Assembly: GCA_002070115.1 (NCBI GenBank)
Contig: MWCO01000037.1
Coordinates: 1 to 53,307, forward strand
Reading direction: 5' to 3'
DNA from: Deltaproteobacteria bacterium ADurb.Bin207
GTDB taxonomy: Bacteria; Myxococcota_A; Polyangia; Polyangiales; Polyangiaceae
DNA: 53,307 nucleotides
Shown here: piece by piece, positions 42,727 to 51,875 of the stretch
Position numbering within the stretch: the stretch's first letter is position 1
Layout: every line of letters starts with the position of its first letter
Translations under genes and position numbers: made by a program
Notes under the pieces: generated by a model
The model's input: only the letters and a program-made list of their open reading frames with translations
What the model was told of the DNA's origin: nothing
Database searches by the model: none

Positions 42727-44624
42727 AAAGGTTGGCTTTGTCTTCGGCGATCACGCTCCCTGTCACGCTTGTGGGACTCGTTCTGCTTTTTGTGGGTGAA
42801 CGAATCATTCAAGAAACCGCTTCCGCGCGTATCGCCCTATCTGGTCTGGGTATGACGCTCGTCGTGGCTATGGTGGCCTTTCGCATAGTCATTGCGCACC
42901 GGGCCGAAGGGCAACACAAGACCTCGGAACGGACGATGGCCATTGTGGCTTTGGTAGGTGGGTTTGCGGTCGTTGGATACTTCACTACGGCTGAACCGTT
43001 TTCTGCATGGATGGTGGGTGGCATGTCCAGTGCTGCTCAGCAGCGATTCGGTGCGGTGATGACCGTGGCATGGATCGTGTTGCTGCTGATTTCGGTGGTG
43101 CCCCAGGTGTTTGGGGAAATCGCGATGTGGCCGATGCGACATGCGGAGCATATCGAATGGCGAAGGGTCCGAGATGCGGTTTACGCGGGGTTGACGCTTG
43201 CGTTTGCCGCAAGTTATGGCGCTTTGGCGGTGTATGGGGCCAGCGAATTGGGGGTGCGCGCGGATTATTCGTACTTCAAAACCTCACGGCCCAGCGAATC
43301 AACCCTCGCCATGCTCGCGCCGATGGCCGAGGACGTGCGTGTGATCGCCTTCTTTCCACCTGTCAATGAGGTTCGTGATGAGGTGATGGGGTATTTGCGG
43401 GAGCTGCAACGACAATCGCCGAATGTGAGACTCGAGGAGCAAGACCGACTCCTTGCACCGGCTCTCGCCAAAGAGGCCAAGGTGTTTCAGGATGGTGTGA
43501 TCGTGCTCATGCGGGGAGCACAGACGGAGAGCATTGCTGTTGGTACGGAGATCAAAGCCGCGCGCAAAACGCTGCGCCAACTCGATACCGAGATGCAAAA
43601 AGCACTGACGAAAGTGCTTCGCGCCCAACGCACCGCGTATTTGACCGCGGGTCACGGTGAACTCAACGATACGAAACTCGATGACGTGGCGACGGGGCGA
43701 AGCGCGTTGGGAGTCAAGGAATTGCTCGAGGTGCAGAATTACGTGATTCGAGACCTGAGCTTCGTACAGGGATTGGGGCGCGATGTGCCCGAGGATGCCA
43801 CGGTGGTGTTGGTGCTTGGTCCCACCGAACCGTTCGCCCCCGAAGAGCTGGCCTCGTTGGAACGCTACGCCGCACGAGGCGGAAGGCTACTGCTGGCCTT
43901 GGAACCCGAAGGAAAAGCCAATAACGAACAACTCGCGAAAATTGCAGGACTTAAATTCAACGAAGGCCTTTTGTGCAACGAGGAAAGCCACGGAATTCGA
44001 AGAAGAAATCCCTCCGATCATGCCATCGTATTTTCCAATCGATTCTCGACACATCCGTCGGTCGCGAGCTTGCGACGTCTCGGCAGCCGCGCCGTGTTTT
44101 TTCTCAATGCTGGCTCGATCGACAAGCAAGACGACGCCGCTGGTGAAATCGACTTTTCCATCCAATCGCTCCAAGGGACATGGGCGGACTTGAATGGCAA
44201 TTTCTTGTTCGACGACTCCGACGAAACGAAAGGCGTCTTTCGACTCGTGGCAAGTGTGACTCGTCCCCTCGAAGACAAGAAAAACTCCAAGGAAAACGGC
44301 ACGGAAAACGAAAAGCAAGAACCTGTCGAAACGCGAATGGTGGTCGTCGCCGATGGAGATGCTCTCAGCGACGCAACCCTCATGAATCCAAGTCACTTCA
44401 ATGGCAATCCGCAATTCGTGGTCGATGTGATCCGGTGGTTGGGTGGCGAAGAAGCTTTTTCCGGGCTGGTCGCATCCACGGAAGATGTGCGTATCGAGCA
44501 TACGAAGCAAAAAGATAAAGCGTATTTTTACCTGACGATTTTTGGTGTACCGGCGCTTGTGTTGGCAATGGGATGGACTGGATTGCGACGGAGGCGTCGC
44601 GCGAAGGAAGGGAGGAAAGCATGA
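42723..44624 (+). CDS. GldG-like ABC-transport auxiliary protein
   Basis: A 633-residue membrane protein. An N-terminal membrane part has four to five helices (ITLPVTLVGLVLLFVGERI, IVALVGGFAVVGYFTTAEP, FAASYGALAVYGASELGV). A large extracytoplasmic GldG/Gldg-type domain begins DYSYFKTSRPSESTLAML and continues through RVIAFFPPVNEVRDEVMGYL, LTAGHGELND and VVLVLGPTEPFAPEELASL. A final helix (LTIFGVPALVLAMGWTGL) and a basic tail end the protein. It matches the partner of ABC-2 exporters in gliding Bacteroidota and in many other bacteria; the cargo is unknown. ATGA overlaps join both neighbours. Confidence 0.88.
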   Translation: MKRLALSSAITLPVTLVGLVLLFVGERIIQETASARIALSGLGMTLVVAMVAFRIVIAHRAEGQHKTSERTMAIVALVGGFAVVGYFTTAEPFSAWMVGGMSSAAQQRFGAVMTVAWIVLLLISVVPQVFGEIAMWPMRHAEHIEWRRVRDAVYAGLTLAFAASYGALAVYGASELGVRADYSYFKTSRPSESTLAMLAPMAEDVRVIAFFPPVNEVRDEVMGYLRELQRQSPNVRLEEQDRLLAPALAKEAKVFQDGVIVLMRGAQTESIAVGTEIKAARKTLRQLDTEMQKALTKVLRAQRTAYLTAGHGELNDTKLDDVATGRSALGVKELLEVQNYVIRDLSFVQGLGRDVPEDATVVLVLGPTEPFAPEELASLERYAARGGRLLLALEPEGKANNEQLAKIAGLKFNEGLLCNEESHGIRRRNPSDHAIVFSNRFSTHPSVASLRRLGSRAVFFLNAGSIDKQDDAAGEIDFSIQSLQGTWADLNGNFLFDDSDETKGVFRLVASVTRPLEDKKNSKENGTENEKQEPVETRMVVVADGDALSDATLMNPSHFNGNPQFVVDVIRWLGGEEAFSGLVASTEDVRIEHTKQKDKAYFYLTIFGVPALVLAMGWTGLRRRRRAKEGRKA

Positions 44625-45667
44625 ATCCCGTTCGAAGCCTTTGGGTTCACGGGGCTCTGCTTGGATTGGCCTGCCTCGGAGCCGTGATGGTCTGGACACG
44701 CGACCAACAATCGACATCGATGAGCGTGGCGGATGTGCGCGTGTGGAGCGCAAAACCGGCAGAGGTGCAGAAAATCGTTTTTGAGTCCAAGTCGAGGAGC
44801 GTGGTGCTCGAATCCAAAAACGATGAGGTGGGAAGATGGTTCGAGGGCACGGTGACGCGACAACAGATGCCGCGGCCCAAGCAAGACAAGCAAGAGGCGG
44901 ATGCCACGAACCACGACCCGGATACGAGCGCTGTGGACAACAAAGGGGAAGAAAACGGTATGCTTACTGTTTTTCCGGTCCTGTCCGTAACAACCGCGGA
45001 GCGAATTGCAGAAGCCGTCGCGCCACTACGTGCGATTCGTGAGGTGGGACACTTATCCCCAGACCAACGACAAGACTTCGGTTTGGCGGAACCGGAAGGG
45101 ATGCTGATACTCACCATCGCGGGTGTGGAGCGAAAACTCGAGGTGGGAGGCGTGGCTCCTGGGGGAGCGGACCGTTATATTCGTAATCCGGATACGGATA
45201 TTTCTTATGCGATACGGGGTGAATTCTGCCGCGACTTGCTCTCCGGGGAATCCATGCTCAACGAACGGGAATTGCACGGTTTCGAGGAGGATGAAATCAA
45301 GCGTGTGCGAATCGATGCCAACGGCAAATCCAGAGAGATTCTTCGTGCGGGAGCGGGGATGACAGCATCCTGGACGGATGCATCAACCCCCGACAAGCCT
45401 GACGAATCGCTCGCCGCGTGGATGGCCAAAGTGGCAAGGCTTCGCCCCACGGAGTATCTCATGGCTCCCCCCGCCCAGGCCGTGCCCATCATGCGGCTGG
45501 AACTATTCGGAAAGAAAGATTCCCTCGGTTTTCTCGAACTTCTTCGATTGCCCGACGAGAAGGCCGGCTACGTCGTACGCACCGAATACACCAGAAAGCA
45601 CGCGAAAGTGTTCCCGTCGGCAGGAGAACAAGTCGAGCAAGAACTCGATTCGCTTCTTCGCCAATAG
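44621..45667 (+). CDS. DUF4340 domain protein of the ABC operon
   Basis: A 348-residue protein with an N-terminal membrane helix (SLWVHGALLGLACLGAVMVW) and an extracytoplasmic DUF4340 region (VRVWSAKPAEVQKIVFESKS, FGLAEPEGMLILTIAGVERK, DTDISYAIRGEFCRDLL and FEEDEIKRVRIDANG). DUF4340 genes regularly follow GldA/F/G-type ABC genes, so it is probably a component of the same exporter. The ATG overlaps the preceding stop (ATGA). The following 115 bases separate it from a convergent gene; short inverted repeats are there but no T-run terminator. Confidence 0.85.
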   Translation: MNPVRSLWVHGALLGLACLGAVMVWTRDQQSTSMSVADVRVWSAKPAEVQKIVFESKSRSVVLESKNDEVGRWFEGTVTRQQMPRPKQDKQEADATNHDPDTSAVDNKGEENGMLTVFPVLSVTTAERIAEAVAPLRAIREVGHLSPDQRQDFGLAEPEGMLILTIAGVERKLEVGGVAPGGADRYIRNPDTDISYAIRGEFCRDLLSGESMLNERELHGFEEDEIKRVRIDANGKSREILRAGAGMTASWTDASTPDKPDESLAAWMAKVARLRPTEYLMAPPAQAVPIMRLELFGKKDSLGFLELLRLPDEKAGYVVRTEYTRKHAKVFPSAGEQVEQELDSLLRQ

Positions 45668-45782
45668 CAGTTCAGGACGTCATCTCTGCAGATAGGCGTC
45701 GAACCGTGAAAGGGGATGCAAATCTGGAAGGAAGCGAGTCTTCCAAGGGTTGAAAATGGGTGACAAATCGCTGCGGGTTTGT

Positions 45783-47954
45783 CTACGGCTGCGACGACGT
45801 TGCCGGTGCCACCAAAGGTTCGAGAGTACGGCGTATGGTTTTTTGTTCTTCGTGAGAACGGTCCACGAGAGTTTGGCGTTTGGTGCGCAATAGCGTCAAC
45901 TGATCTTCGGCATCGAGAATGCGCTTGACGAAAGGATTGGCTGCGGCTCCGGCACCTTTTTCGCCTCCAAGAGCTTTGAGATGTTCGCGGAATCGTTCGA
46001 GATCGCTTTCGATACGCTTCATCGCCTCATCCATATCCGCGATGAGCGATCGCGTTTGTTCGAGCTTTTTTTGCTGCTCTTTGGCCGTATCGAGCACGTT
46101 TCGTTGCGAAGCGGATAGCGTGGATTGCGTGGTCAGGGAATCGAGCCTGTCGAACGTGATGGTATCGAGGGAATGCTTCTGCTGAAAACCTTGTATAATC
46201 CGTACCTTACGTTCCGCTTTCTCATGCGCCGGCACGTGAAAGACCAAGATATACTTATCGCTTTCCTTGTCATAGCGGACTTCGTCGGCACCCTCGACGT
46301 TGGCATTGTCGACGAGCGAAAGAGCCCAATGAACCGCTCGAGATTGGCCGGAGCGATTCTCCATCAAAAAGCGCAGGTCTTGGGTTGTGGTGAAGTGTTC
46401 GACCAACGTGTCTTTTTCCAAGACGATCAATTGTGCCGCATGAACCTCGGCGTCGGTTTTTTTCTTCGCTTCCACATCGAGATCCACACCAAAAAGAAGG
46501 TACCGCTGCTCATGGGGCTTGAGCCGATCCAACGTCGATTCACCCGCAAATCCACCGTCGGAAAACACGGCCACCGGACCCGCGGGCAACGTCTGCCCCG
46601 CGCGATTGGTGAACAACACTCCCATCTGTGGCGCCTCTTGTGAGTCAACCCACGTGATGCGCGGCGACGTTACAGAAGACTGAACGAATGGCACGAGAGC
46701 GGAACCATGGGCGCGAAGATCCACGGGGCGAGGCAAGGAGTAGATGAACAAGGCCGCTGACTCCACGCCCTCCGCTTGTCGCACGGAAGCCAAGTTGCCG
46801 ACGGACAGCCGTTCGCTGGCTTCGGGGGGCGATTGCGACATGGTGGCTCCCATTCGTACAGAGGGTGCGGACGCCCGCCGGGAACCTGATAGACTGCCAT
46901 AACCAGCGCCATAACCATAGCCTGTGCCGTAACTCTGATACTCGTCGATATCGGCATGGTCCCCCCAGATCCCATCGGGTGTCCTGTCCAACAGTTGTGG
47001 GATCGTGGACAGATCCGTTTCGGGCGTGACCAAGGGTCTGCGACCATAACGAGGTGCGGCCATCGGGAAAAGAAATGAATCCGGCCTGCCGTTGACGAGT
47101 TCGACACGAACCTGTTGCCAATTCTCGTCCGTGTCGTTGTGTACGAGTGCCCAGCCTTGCAACATCGCTTCCGGCTTGGTGTCGTCGAGGACCAACCGGT
47201 AGGTGGTTCTCCACAGCGGAGTTTCCGCAATATATCCGAGCGTAACCGGCCCTTGGGCATTCGCCATGACGCGAATCAATCGCCGACTTTGAGATCCCCT
47301 CGTCGACAATGCATTGAGCGCCAGGTCCAGACGCGCCTGGGTCACGCTCGACAAAGGACGAATCGACGTAATATCCGAGGCGACGATGTTGAGGATCTCT
47401 TTGTTTGCCGAGAGAATCAGCACGCGAAGCGTTTGCGTTACCGGCGTTTTGGAATTGGATTCGTCCGAGTCGGGTGGGCTTTCGGAAGAGTTGGGCTTTT
47501 CGGGGTTTTCTTCCACCACGATGTTGATGATTCGTCCCTCGATGGTGGACTTGGGCGTTCGAACGACGACGCTTTCGCCTTTGAGGCTGGATAACAAGTT
47601 CAGATAGGTGATCTCGGTATCTTGGGTTTTGGGAAGAGCCGCCAACGCGCGAGCCATCCCTTCGGTCACCGAACTGTCGAACTCCAACCCGTCTACGGTC
47701 GTGCGGCCTTTGCCGCTCACGACAATCAGTGTTTTGAGGGCATCGTCGACGTGAGCCGCGGGAACCGGAAGCGATGTTCCCTCTTGCATCGATACCTCTC
47801 CTGTCCGCTCGAAATAGCCGACACCCGTCTCATAGAGTCGGACGGTTCGAAGAGGTAAAATGGGGCTTGGGGTTTTGCTCGTGGGGGTGTTTGCGCATCC
47901 TGTGCTGATCGCCAACAACCCCAGGCAGAAGCCGAACCATGGGAATCGCTTCAT
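45783..47954 (-). CDS. DUF4139-type lipoprotein with coiled-coil end
   Basis: A 723-residue predicted lipoprotein with signal GLLAISTGC. The N-terminal part (VRLYETGVGYFERTGEV, VDDALKTLIVVSGKG) and the central domain (LGYIAETPLWRTTYRLVLDD, ALVHNDTDENWQQVRVELVN) match the DUF4140/DUF4139 family of mucoidy-inhibitor-A-like proteins. A Tyr/Gly-rich insert (YQSYGTGYGYGAGYGS) lies near 335-360. The C-terminus is a long coiled coil (QQKKLEQTRSLIADMDEAMK, RIESDLERFREHLKALG). GAGGAG seven bases before ATG 47954 supports the start. Function is unknown. Confidence 0.82.
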   Translation of the reverse strand: MKRFPWFGFCLGLLAISTGCANTPTSKTPSPILPLRTVRLYETGVGYFERTGEVSMQEGTSLPVPAAHVDDALKTLIVVSGKGRTTVDGLEFDSSVTEGMARALAALPKTQDTEITYLNLLSSLKGESVVVRTPKSTIEGRIINIVVEENPEKPNSSESPPDSDESNSKTPVTQTLRVLILSANKEILNIVASDITSIRPLSSVTQARLDLALNALSTRGSQSRRLIRVMANAQGPVTLGYIAETPLWRTTYRLVLDDTKPEAMLQGWALVHNDTDENWQQVRVELVNGRPDSFLFPMAAPRYGRRPLVTPETDLSTIPQLLDRTPDGIWGDHADIDEYQSYGTGYGYGAGYGSLSGSRRASAPSVRMGATMSQSPPEASERLSVGNLASVRQAEGVESAALFIYSLPRPVDLRAHGSALVPFVQSSVTSPRITWVDSQEAPQMGVLFTNRAGQTLPAGPVAVFSDGGFAGESTLDRLKPHEQRYLLFGVDLDVEAKKKTDAEVHAAQLIVLEKDTLVEHFTTTQDLRFLMENRSGQSRAVHWALSLVDNANVEGADEVRYDKESDKYILVFHVPAHEKAERKVRIIQGFQQKHSLDTITFDRLDSLTTQSTLSASQRNVLDTAKEQQKKLEQTRSLIADMDEAMKRIESDLERFREHLKALGGEKGAGAAANPFVKRILDAEDQLTLLRTKRQTLVDRSHEEQKTIRRTLEPLVAPATSSQP

Positions 47955-48044
47955 TCGAACTCTCCTCGTGTAAGACAGGCTTGGACAACGGTGCGGCACC
48001 TAGGTTCCTTCCTGGCTTCGGGAAGGATAGCGACGAGAAATGAA

Positions 48045-49463
48045 TCAGGGTTCGGGGTTATCCGCCAGCCAGGAATGACAGGCCCGGCTGAAGTCGTCGT
48101 CGATTCCGAATCGTTGTGCGGTGTCTCGGCAGATGATGAATGCGCGACGCGCTTTTTCATCGACCGGTCGTAGTGATTCTTGCAAGGTTTTCCGATATCC
48201 CGCCGCGATGTCCGGATCCTTGGCGATCGATGGTGGCAGGGGGGATTGGGTGACATCCTGAACGAGGGCAGCCCACATTTGCCCGATTCGGCATGCGGAG
48301 GCGACGAGCCACCGTGAAGGAGCAACTGGTTGAATTTCGGAGATTTTTTGGTAGGCCTCTTCGGCTTTCAGCAGTCGTGCTTGTCGCTCACGAACATACG
48401 AGCCGACCTTGGTCTCGAGATATTCGGCAACATCTTTCATGGCGCCAGAGCCACGGTACGCGGGGAAAGGAAGAACGGTCTGGGTCCGTAATCGCTCCGC
48501 CGAATAAAAGTGTGCGGCGCCGATGGTTTCGATACCACGCTCTCGATCCCACATCGGCCAAGGTTCCGCTGGACCCAATTGTTGACGCCACTGCGATGAC
48601 GGAACGGCTTGCCACACCGCGAGCGCCCTGTCGAAAGTGGCTTGTGCGGATCGGTTTTGTCCTGCCAGCGCACGTCCCATTTCCGCATGCCATCCGGCGG
48701 CGACTCTCGCAGGTTCTTCGGGGCTCGTCGTGCCCAACAATCGCTGCGCGCTGGCGTGCTCACCCTGATCATTGAGTCGGCTGGCCATGGCTACACGCAT
48801 GGCGGCATGCTCTTGCTGCTCGCTCTTGCTTGCGCCTTTGACGAACGATTCCATGTCTTTTTGGGCAAACGAAACGTCTCCAAGCGCAATTCGTCCGTAT
48901 GCGGCCATCCGAACCCACTCTCTGGCCTGAGCGGCTTGGGGTTGGCTCGCAAACGCATTTTCCGCTGCCGAAACCGCAGTCTTCAGCTCTTGATTCGTCG
49001 GCGCCGTGTCTGTCCGCCACCTTCGATCTCGCGTTACCAGGATGGCAAAGATGGCGCGGTCGTACCGGTCGCTTGCTCGAAATGAATCGAGCATGCGTGG
49101 GGCGACAAGGGAAGCGCCTTCACATTGCAGATCCATGCCGACGTGCGTTTCCAGGCTGCAGCCTCGCCACGCCGCAATATAGGCTTCGCCTGCTCGATCC
49201 ATGGTTCGACGACGTGCTGGTTCGTCCTCGCCTTGGGCTTGTTGAAAAACAGCATTGGCTTTGTCAATCAATTCGCGGCATTGCGCATAACAGGGCGAGG
49301 GCGTGCTTTCTTCGGCGGCGCTGTCGCTTCGTCCTTGCCAGTCATTCGATGAGGCTTCGTGGGCGGAAGAAGAGGCGGGCGGCGAGGAAACGGTCGATTG
49401 GGCCGAACCGCATCCCAGTGCTGTCAGAACGACGGCGATGGTTCGAAAAGAAGATGGCTTCAT
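48045..49463 (-). CDS. Large helical lipoprotein of unknown function
   Basis: A 472-residue predicted lipoprotein with signal AVVLTALGC. After a Ser-rich linker the mature part is almost entirely helical (CYAQCRELIDKANAVFQQAQ, TAVSAAENAFASQPQAAQAR, LGDVSFAQKDMESFVKGASK), with TPR-like spacing but poor consensus. The last 110 or so residues (WLVASACRIGQMWAALVQDV, EKARRAFIICRDTAQRFGI) recall the C-terminal ends of large myxobacterial TPR proteins of the gliding/envelope type, which is weak resemblance only. It lies 90 bases downstream of no gene on its own strand and is divergent from the creatininase gene. Confidence 0.7.
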   Translation of the reverse strand: MKPSSFRTIAVVLTALGCGSAQSTVSSPPASSSAHEASSNDWQGRSDSAAEESTPSPCYAQCRELIDKANAVFQQAQGEDEPARRRTMDRAGEAYIAAWRGCSLETHVGMDLQCEGASLVAPRMLDSFRASDRYDRAIFAILVTRDRRWRTDTAPTNQELKTAVSAAENAFASQPQAAQAREWVRMAAYGRIALGDVSFAQKDMESFVKGASKSEQQEHAAMRVAMASRLNDQGEHASAQRLLGTTSPEEPARVAAGWHAEMGRALAGQNRSAQATFDRALAVWQAVPSSQWRQQLGPAEPWPMWDRERGIETIGAAHFYSAERLRTQTVLPFPAYRGSGAMKDVAEYLETKVGSYVRERQARLLKAEEAYQKISEIQPVAPSRWLVASACRIGQMWAALVQDVTQSPLPPSIAKDPDIAAGYRKTLQESLRPVDEKARRAFIICRDTAQRFGIDDDFSRACHSWLADNPEP

Positions 49464-49564
49464 GAAGCGCCACTGTATCAAGCACACGGCAAAAGAGGGA
49501 ACGAGAGTGAAATGGCAAGGAATCAAAACTCGTTGTCTGCTGTTCGGTGGAGTATCGTTCGCGC

Positions 49565-50569
49565 ATGCGCCTTCTCGATGTTTCAAGTGCGGTAGCGCGT
49601 CGTGCAGTTCGGTCAGGCGCTCCCGTTTTCATTCCCATCAACCCCATCGAGTATCACGGCCCACATCTTTCCCTTCATAATGACTCGTGGATAAGCCGGG
49701 GCATGATGCACGATCTCTATTCGCGCATGCTCAGCGAGCATCCCGAGTGGGAATGGCTGGAGTTTGCCGATCTGGAATGCGGCGTGCAGCCGGTTCCGGG
49801 GCCAGGGTCTCGTGGTGTGCCGTTCGATGTCATGCGACGCCTGGTGCTCGACGTGTGTCGTTCCGTGGCGGAGCTTGGAGCGAAGCGTGTCGTGCTGATG
49901 ACGTTTCACGGGAGTCCTTTGCACGGAATCGCATTGGAACACGGAGTCAAAGCTTTGCGCCGCTGGGGCGTGCATGCCGTAGCGCCGTTCAACATCATGC
50001 TGCGCAAGCTTCTGGATGCTCCAGGATCGGTGTTTTCGGATGCTTACGATGTGCTTGGTTCGTCTTCGGAGCGGGACATTATGCAAGCGGCGTTTCAATC
50101 CGATTTTCACGGTGGTTTTTTGGAAACCTCCGTGGCGCTGCACTATGCATCTTCGACGGTCGACTCGTGTTTCGAAAAGCTTCCACCGTGTCCTGCCGTC
50201 TTGCCCGATCGAGGTCTCGAACTGGCGGCCACCATCGCAAGAAAAGCAGGACGATCGGACTTGGCTCGCGAACTACACATCGGTGCGTACGGTCAAGGCT
50301 GGTACGCATTGCGGCCGTTTCCTGGCTACACTGGAAACCCGTCGTTGGCGACAGCAGAGGCGGGCAAAGCATTTGCCCGAACGTTCGTGGAGTTGGCGTG
50401 GAAAGATGTATTGAGCGCGCTCCATGGGCGTCCTTCTGCTCTCGTTCCTCTCGGATGGTGGTTCGAATACGCGAGCATGGGTGGAAAGCTCAGCCTGCCG
50501 CGTGTCGGGCTGGACGATGTGTTCGTTCACGCACCGATGGTGAGTGAAGCAGCCCACGAACTGACGTGA
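49565..50569 (+). CDS. Creatininase-family amidohydrolase
   Basis: A 334-residue cytosolic protein. The metal-site pattern is present: PINPIEYHGPHLSLHND (Glu, His, Asp) and DFHGGFLETSVAL (His, Glu). The usual NGHGGN segment is replaced by TFHGSPLHG. Creatininase-family enzymes hydrolyse cyclic amides such as creatinine or formamidopyrimidine-type intermediates; the substrate here is unknown. ATG 49565 begins MRLLDVSSAVARRAV; a few codons upstream are in frame but lack a ribosome site. It is followed 22 bases later by the tRNA on the other strand. Confidence 0.83.
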   Translation: MRLLDVSSAVARRAVRSGAPVFIPINPIEYHGPHLSLHNDSWISRGMMHDLYSRMLSEHPEWEWLEFADLECGVQPVPGPGSRGVPFDVMRRLVLDVCRSVAELGAKRVVLMTFHGSPLHGIALEHGVKALRRWGVHAVAPFNIMLRKLLDAPGSVFSDAYDVLGSSSERDIMQAAFQSDFHGGFLETSVALHYASSTVDSCFEKLPPCPAVLPDRGLELAATIARKAGRSDLARELHIGAYGQGWYALRPFPGYTGNPSLATAEAGKAFARTFVELAWKDVLSALHGRPSALVPLGWWFEYASMGGKLSLPRVGLDDVFVHAPMVSEAAHELT

Positions 50570-50591
50570 ACGATTGCCCTCTCCCTTTTTG

Positions 50592-50664
<73 letters not shown>

Positions 50665-50696
50665 TTTCTCACAAGCTATGCTTGCTGAGGGGGCGT

Positions 50697-50724
50697 ATCC
50701 TAACTAAGCGTGATCGGTTGTCAA
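50697..50724 (-). promoter_or_regulatory. Sigma-70 promoter of tRNA-Phe
   Basis: On the minus strand, a perfect TTGACA (50719-50724), a 16-base spacer and TAGGAT (50697-50702, four of six). A GC-rich discriminator (ACGCCCCC) follows, typical of stable-RNA promoters under stringent control. The predicted start is near 50690, about 25 bases before the tRNA. Confidence 0.7.
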
Positions 50725-50750
50725 GCGTGATATCAAAAGGTGTCTGTCGA

Positions 50751-51875
50751 TCACGATTGCTTCCACCGATTTAGCCATATCGCAATCCCGAGGGCGAGCG
50801 TGACCATGGTGCCAAATACGACGGGAGCACGCATGGCTCGGCCACGCCTTTGCTTCGACACGGTGGCCACGGGCTCGCGCGCCCGTTCGATGTCAGACAG
50901 CTCTACCGTTGGCGATTCGTCGACGGATGCTTCCTGCGATGGATCGTCAAAAACAATTCCCGCCTGGGAATGATCATCGATGGTTCCAGGATGGCCAGAA
51001 GGAGGAATGTCTCCGCTGCGCGCAAACGTCCAGTCGTCGTTTCCTGGACGGATGGGGTGACGATCTTCGAACGAGGTGAGCCAAAGTCTCGTTTCCGGCC
51101 TTACGGCGAGCCACGACGAAAAGGAATCGAAAGCCTTATTGACTTCGTGGTGTGACGGTTCGAAAGCAAGCCAGGCGTGGTTCATGGTCGGAAGACTTTC
51201 GCCTTGTTGCAGCGCCACTTGTTCCGTGCTCAGAACGGTGACGCGAAGAAGGCGGGATGTCCGTGCGTATCCCCTTGGAATTGCTGGTTCGCGATAGGGA
51301 TACCATGGCCGTGGCACACGACATTGCACGTGCAGATAAGGACTTGTCAGGGAGCGCTTGCCTCGCCCACGCACTTCCACGAGGGAGTATCCGTCCTCGT
51401 ACCGATTCCAATAATCTCGAAGAGCGAGCGCATGCGCTCGGTCGGCTTGCGGCATGAACCTGGGAATGGTTTCGGCCGGGTGCTCGTGAATGATGACGTC
51501 GATTGGCTCGGTGCCTCCCACGACAAGCGCATCGCGCGGACCACCCGCCGGTCGCGAAGGAACTTCCCATCGATGCGCTCGCGACCGATACGATGCGATC
51601 AAGGATGAGAGTGTCATCGACAGATCTTCTGTTTCGACGGAGGCCAAGACAGGAGAAGGAAAGGGCAGCAGGAAAGCGAAATCGCCGTCTACATCGACAC
51701 GAAAAGACAAAAGGAGATGCTGCACTTTCGTGTCTGGGTTCCAAAGAATGAAGGCGTTTTCGATCGTGGTCAGATGGATGGAATCTGTAATGAATACAGC
51801 GGCTTGCAATTCATTGGCCAGAAGCCCTCCTGCCCCCAGAAGGCAGAAGATCAGCAGCGTGCCGCGTGCTCGCAT
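50751..51875 (-). CDS. DUF2330 domain protein, membrane-anchored
   Basis: A 374-residue exported protein. The signal peptide is MRARGTLLIFCLLGAGGLLA with cleavage near LQA-A. The DUF2330 pattern is visible: LTTIENAFILWNPDTKVQHL, DFAFLLPFPSPVLAS, LRDYWNRYEDGYSLVEV and HAWLAFEPSHHEVNKAF. After an acidic linker the protein ends in a single membrane helix (VVFGTMVTLALGIAIWL) with a basic end. Function is unknown. Its start overlaps the end of hutI by 25 bases, so it is transcribed with it. Confidence 0.83.
   Translation of the reverse strand: MRARGTLLIFCLLGAGGLLANELQAAVFITDSIHLTTIENAFILWNPDTKVQHLLLSFRVDVDGDFAFLLPFPSPVLASVETEDLSMTLSSLIASYRSRAHRWEVPSRPAGGPRDALVVGGTEPIDVIIHEHPAETIPRFMPQADRAHALALRDYWNRYEDGYSLVEVRGRGKRSLTSPYLHVQCRVPRPWYPYREPAIPRGYARTSRLLRVTVLSTEQVALQQGESLPTMNHAWLAFEPSHHEVNKAFDSFSSWLAVRPETRLWLTSFEDRHPIRPGNDDWTFARSGDIPPSGHPGTIDDHSQAGIVFDDPSQEASVDESPTVELSDIERAREPVATVSKQRRGRAMRAPVVFGTMVTLALGIAIWLNRWKQS

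Noticed and set aside
45725..45745. TGGAAG/CTTCCA inverted repeat between convergent genes
   Set aside because: Short stem without a T-run on either strand.
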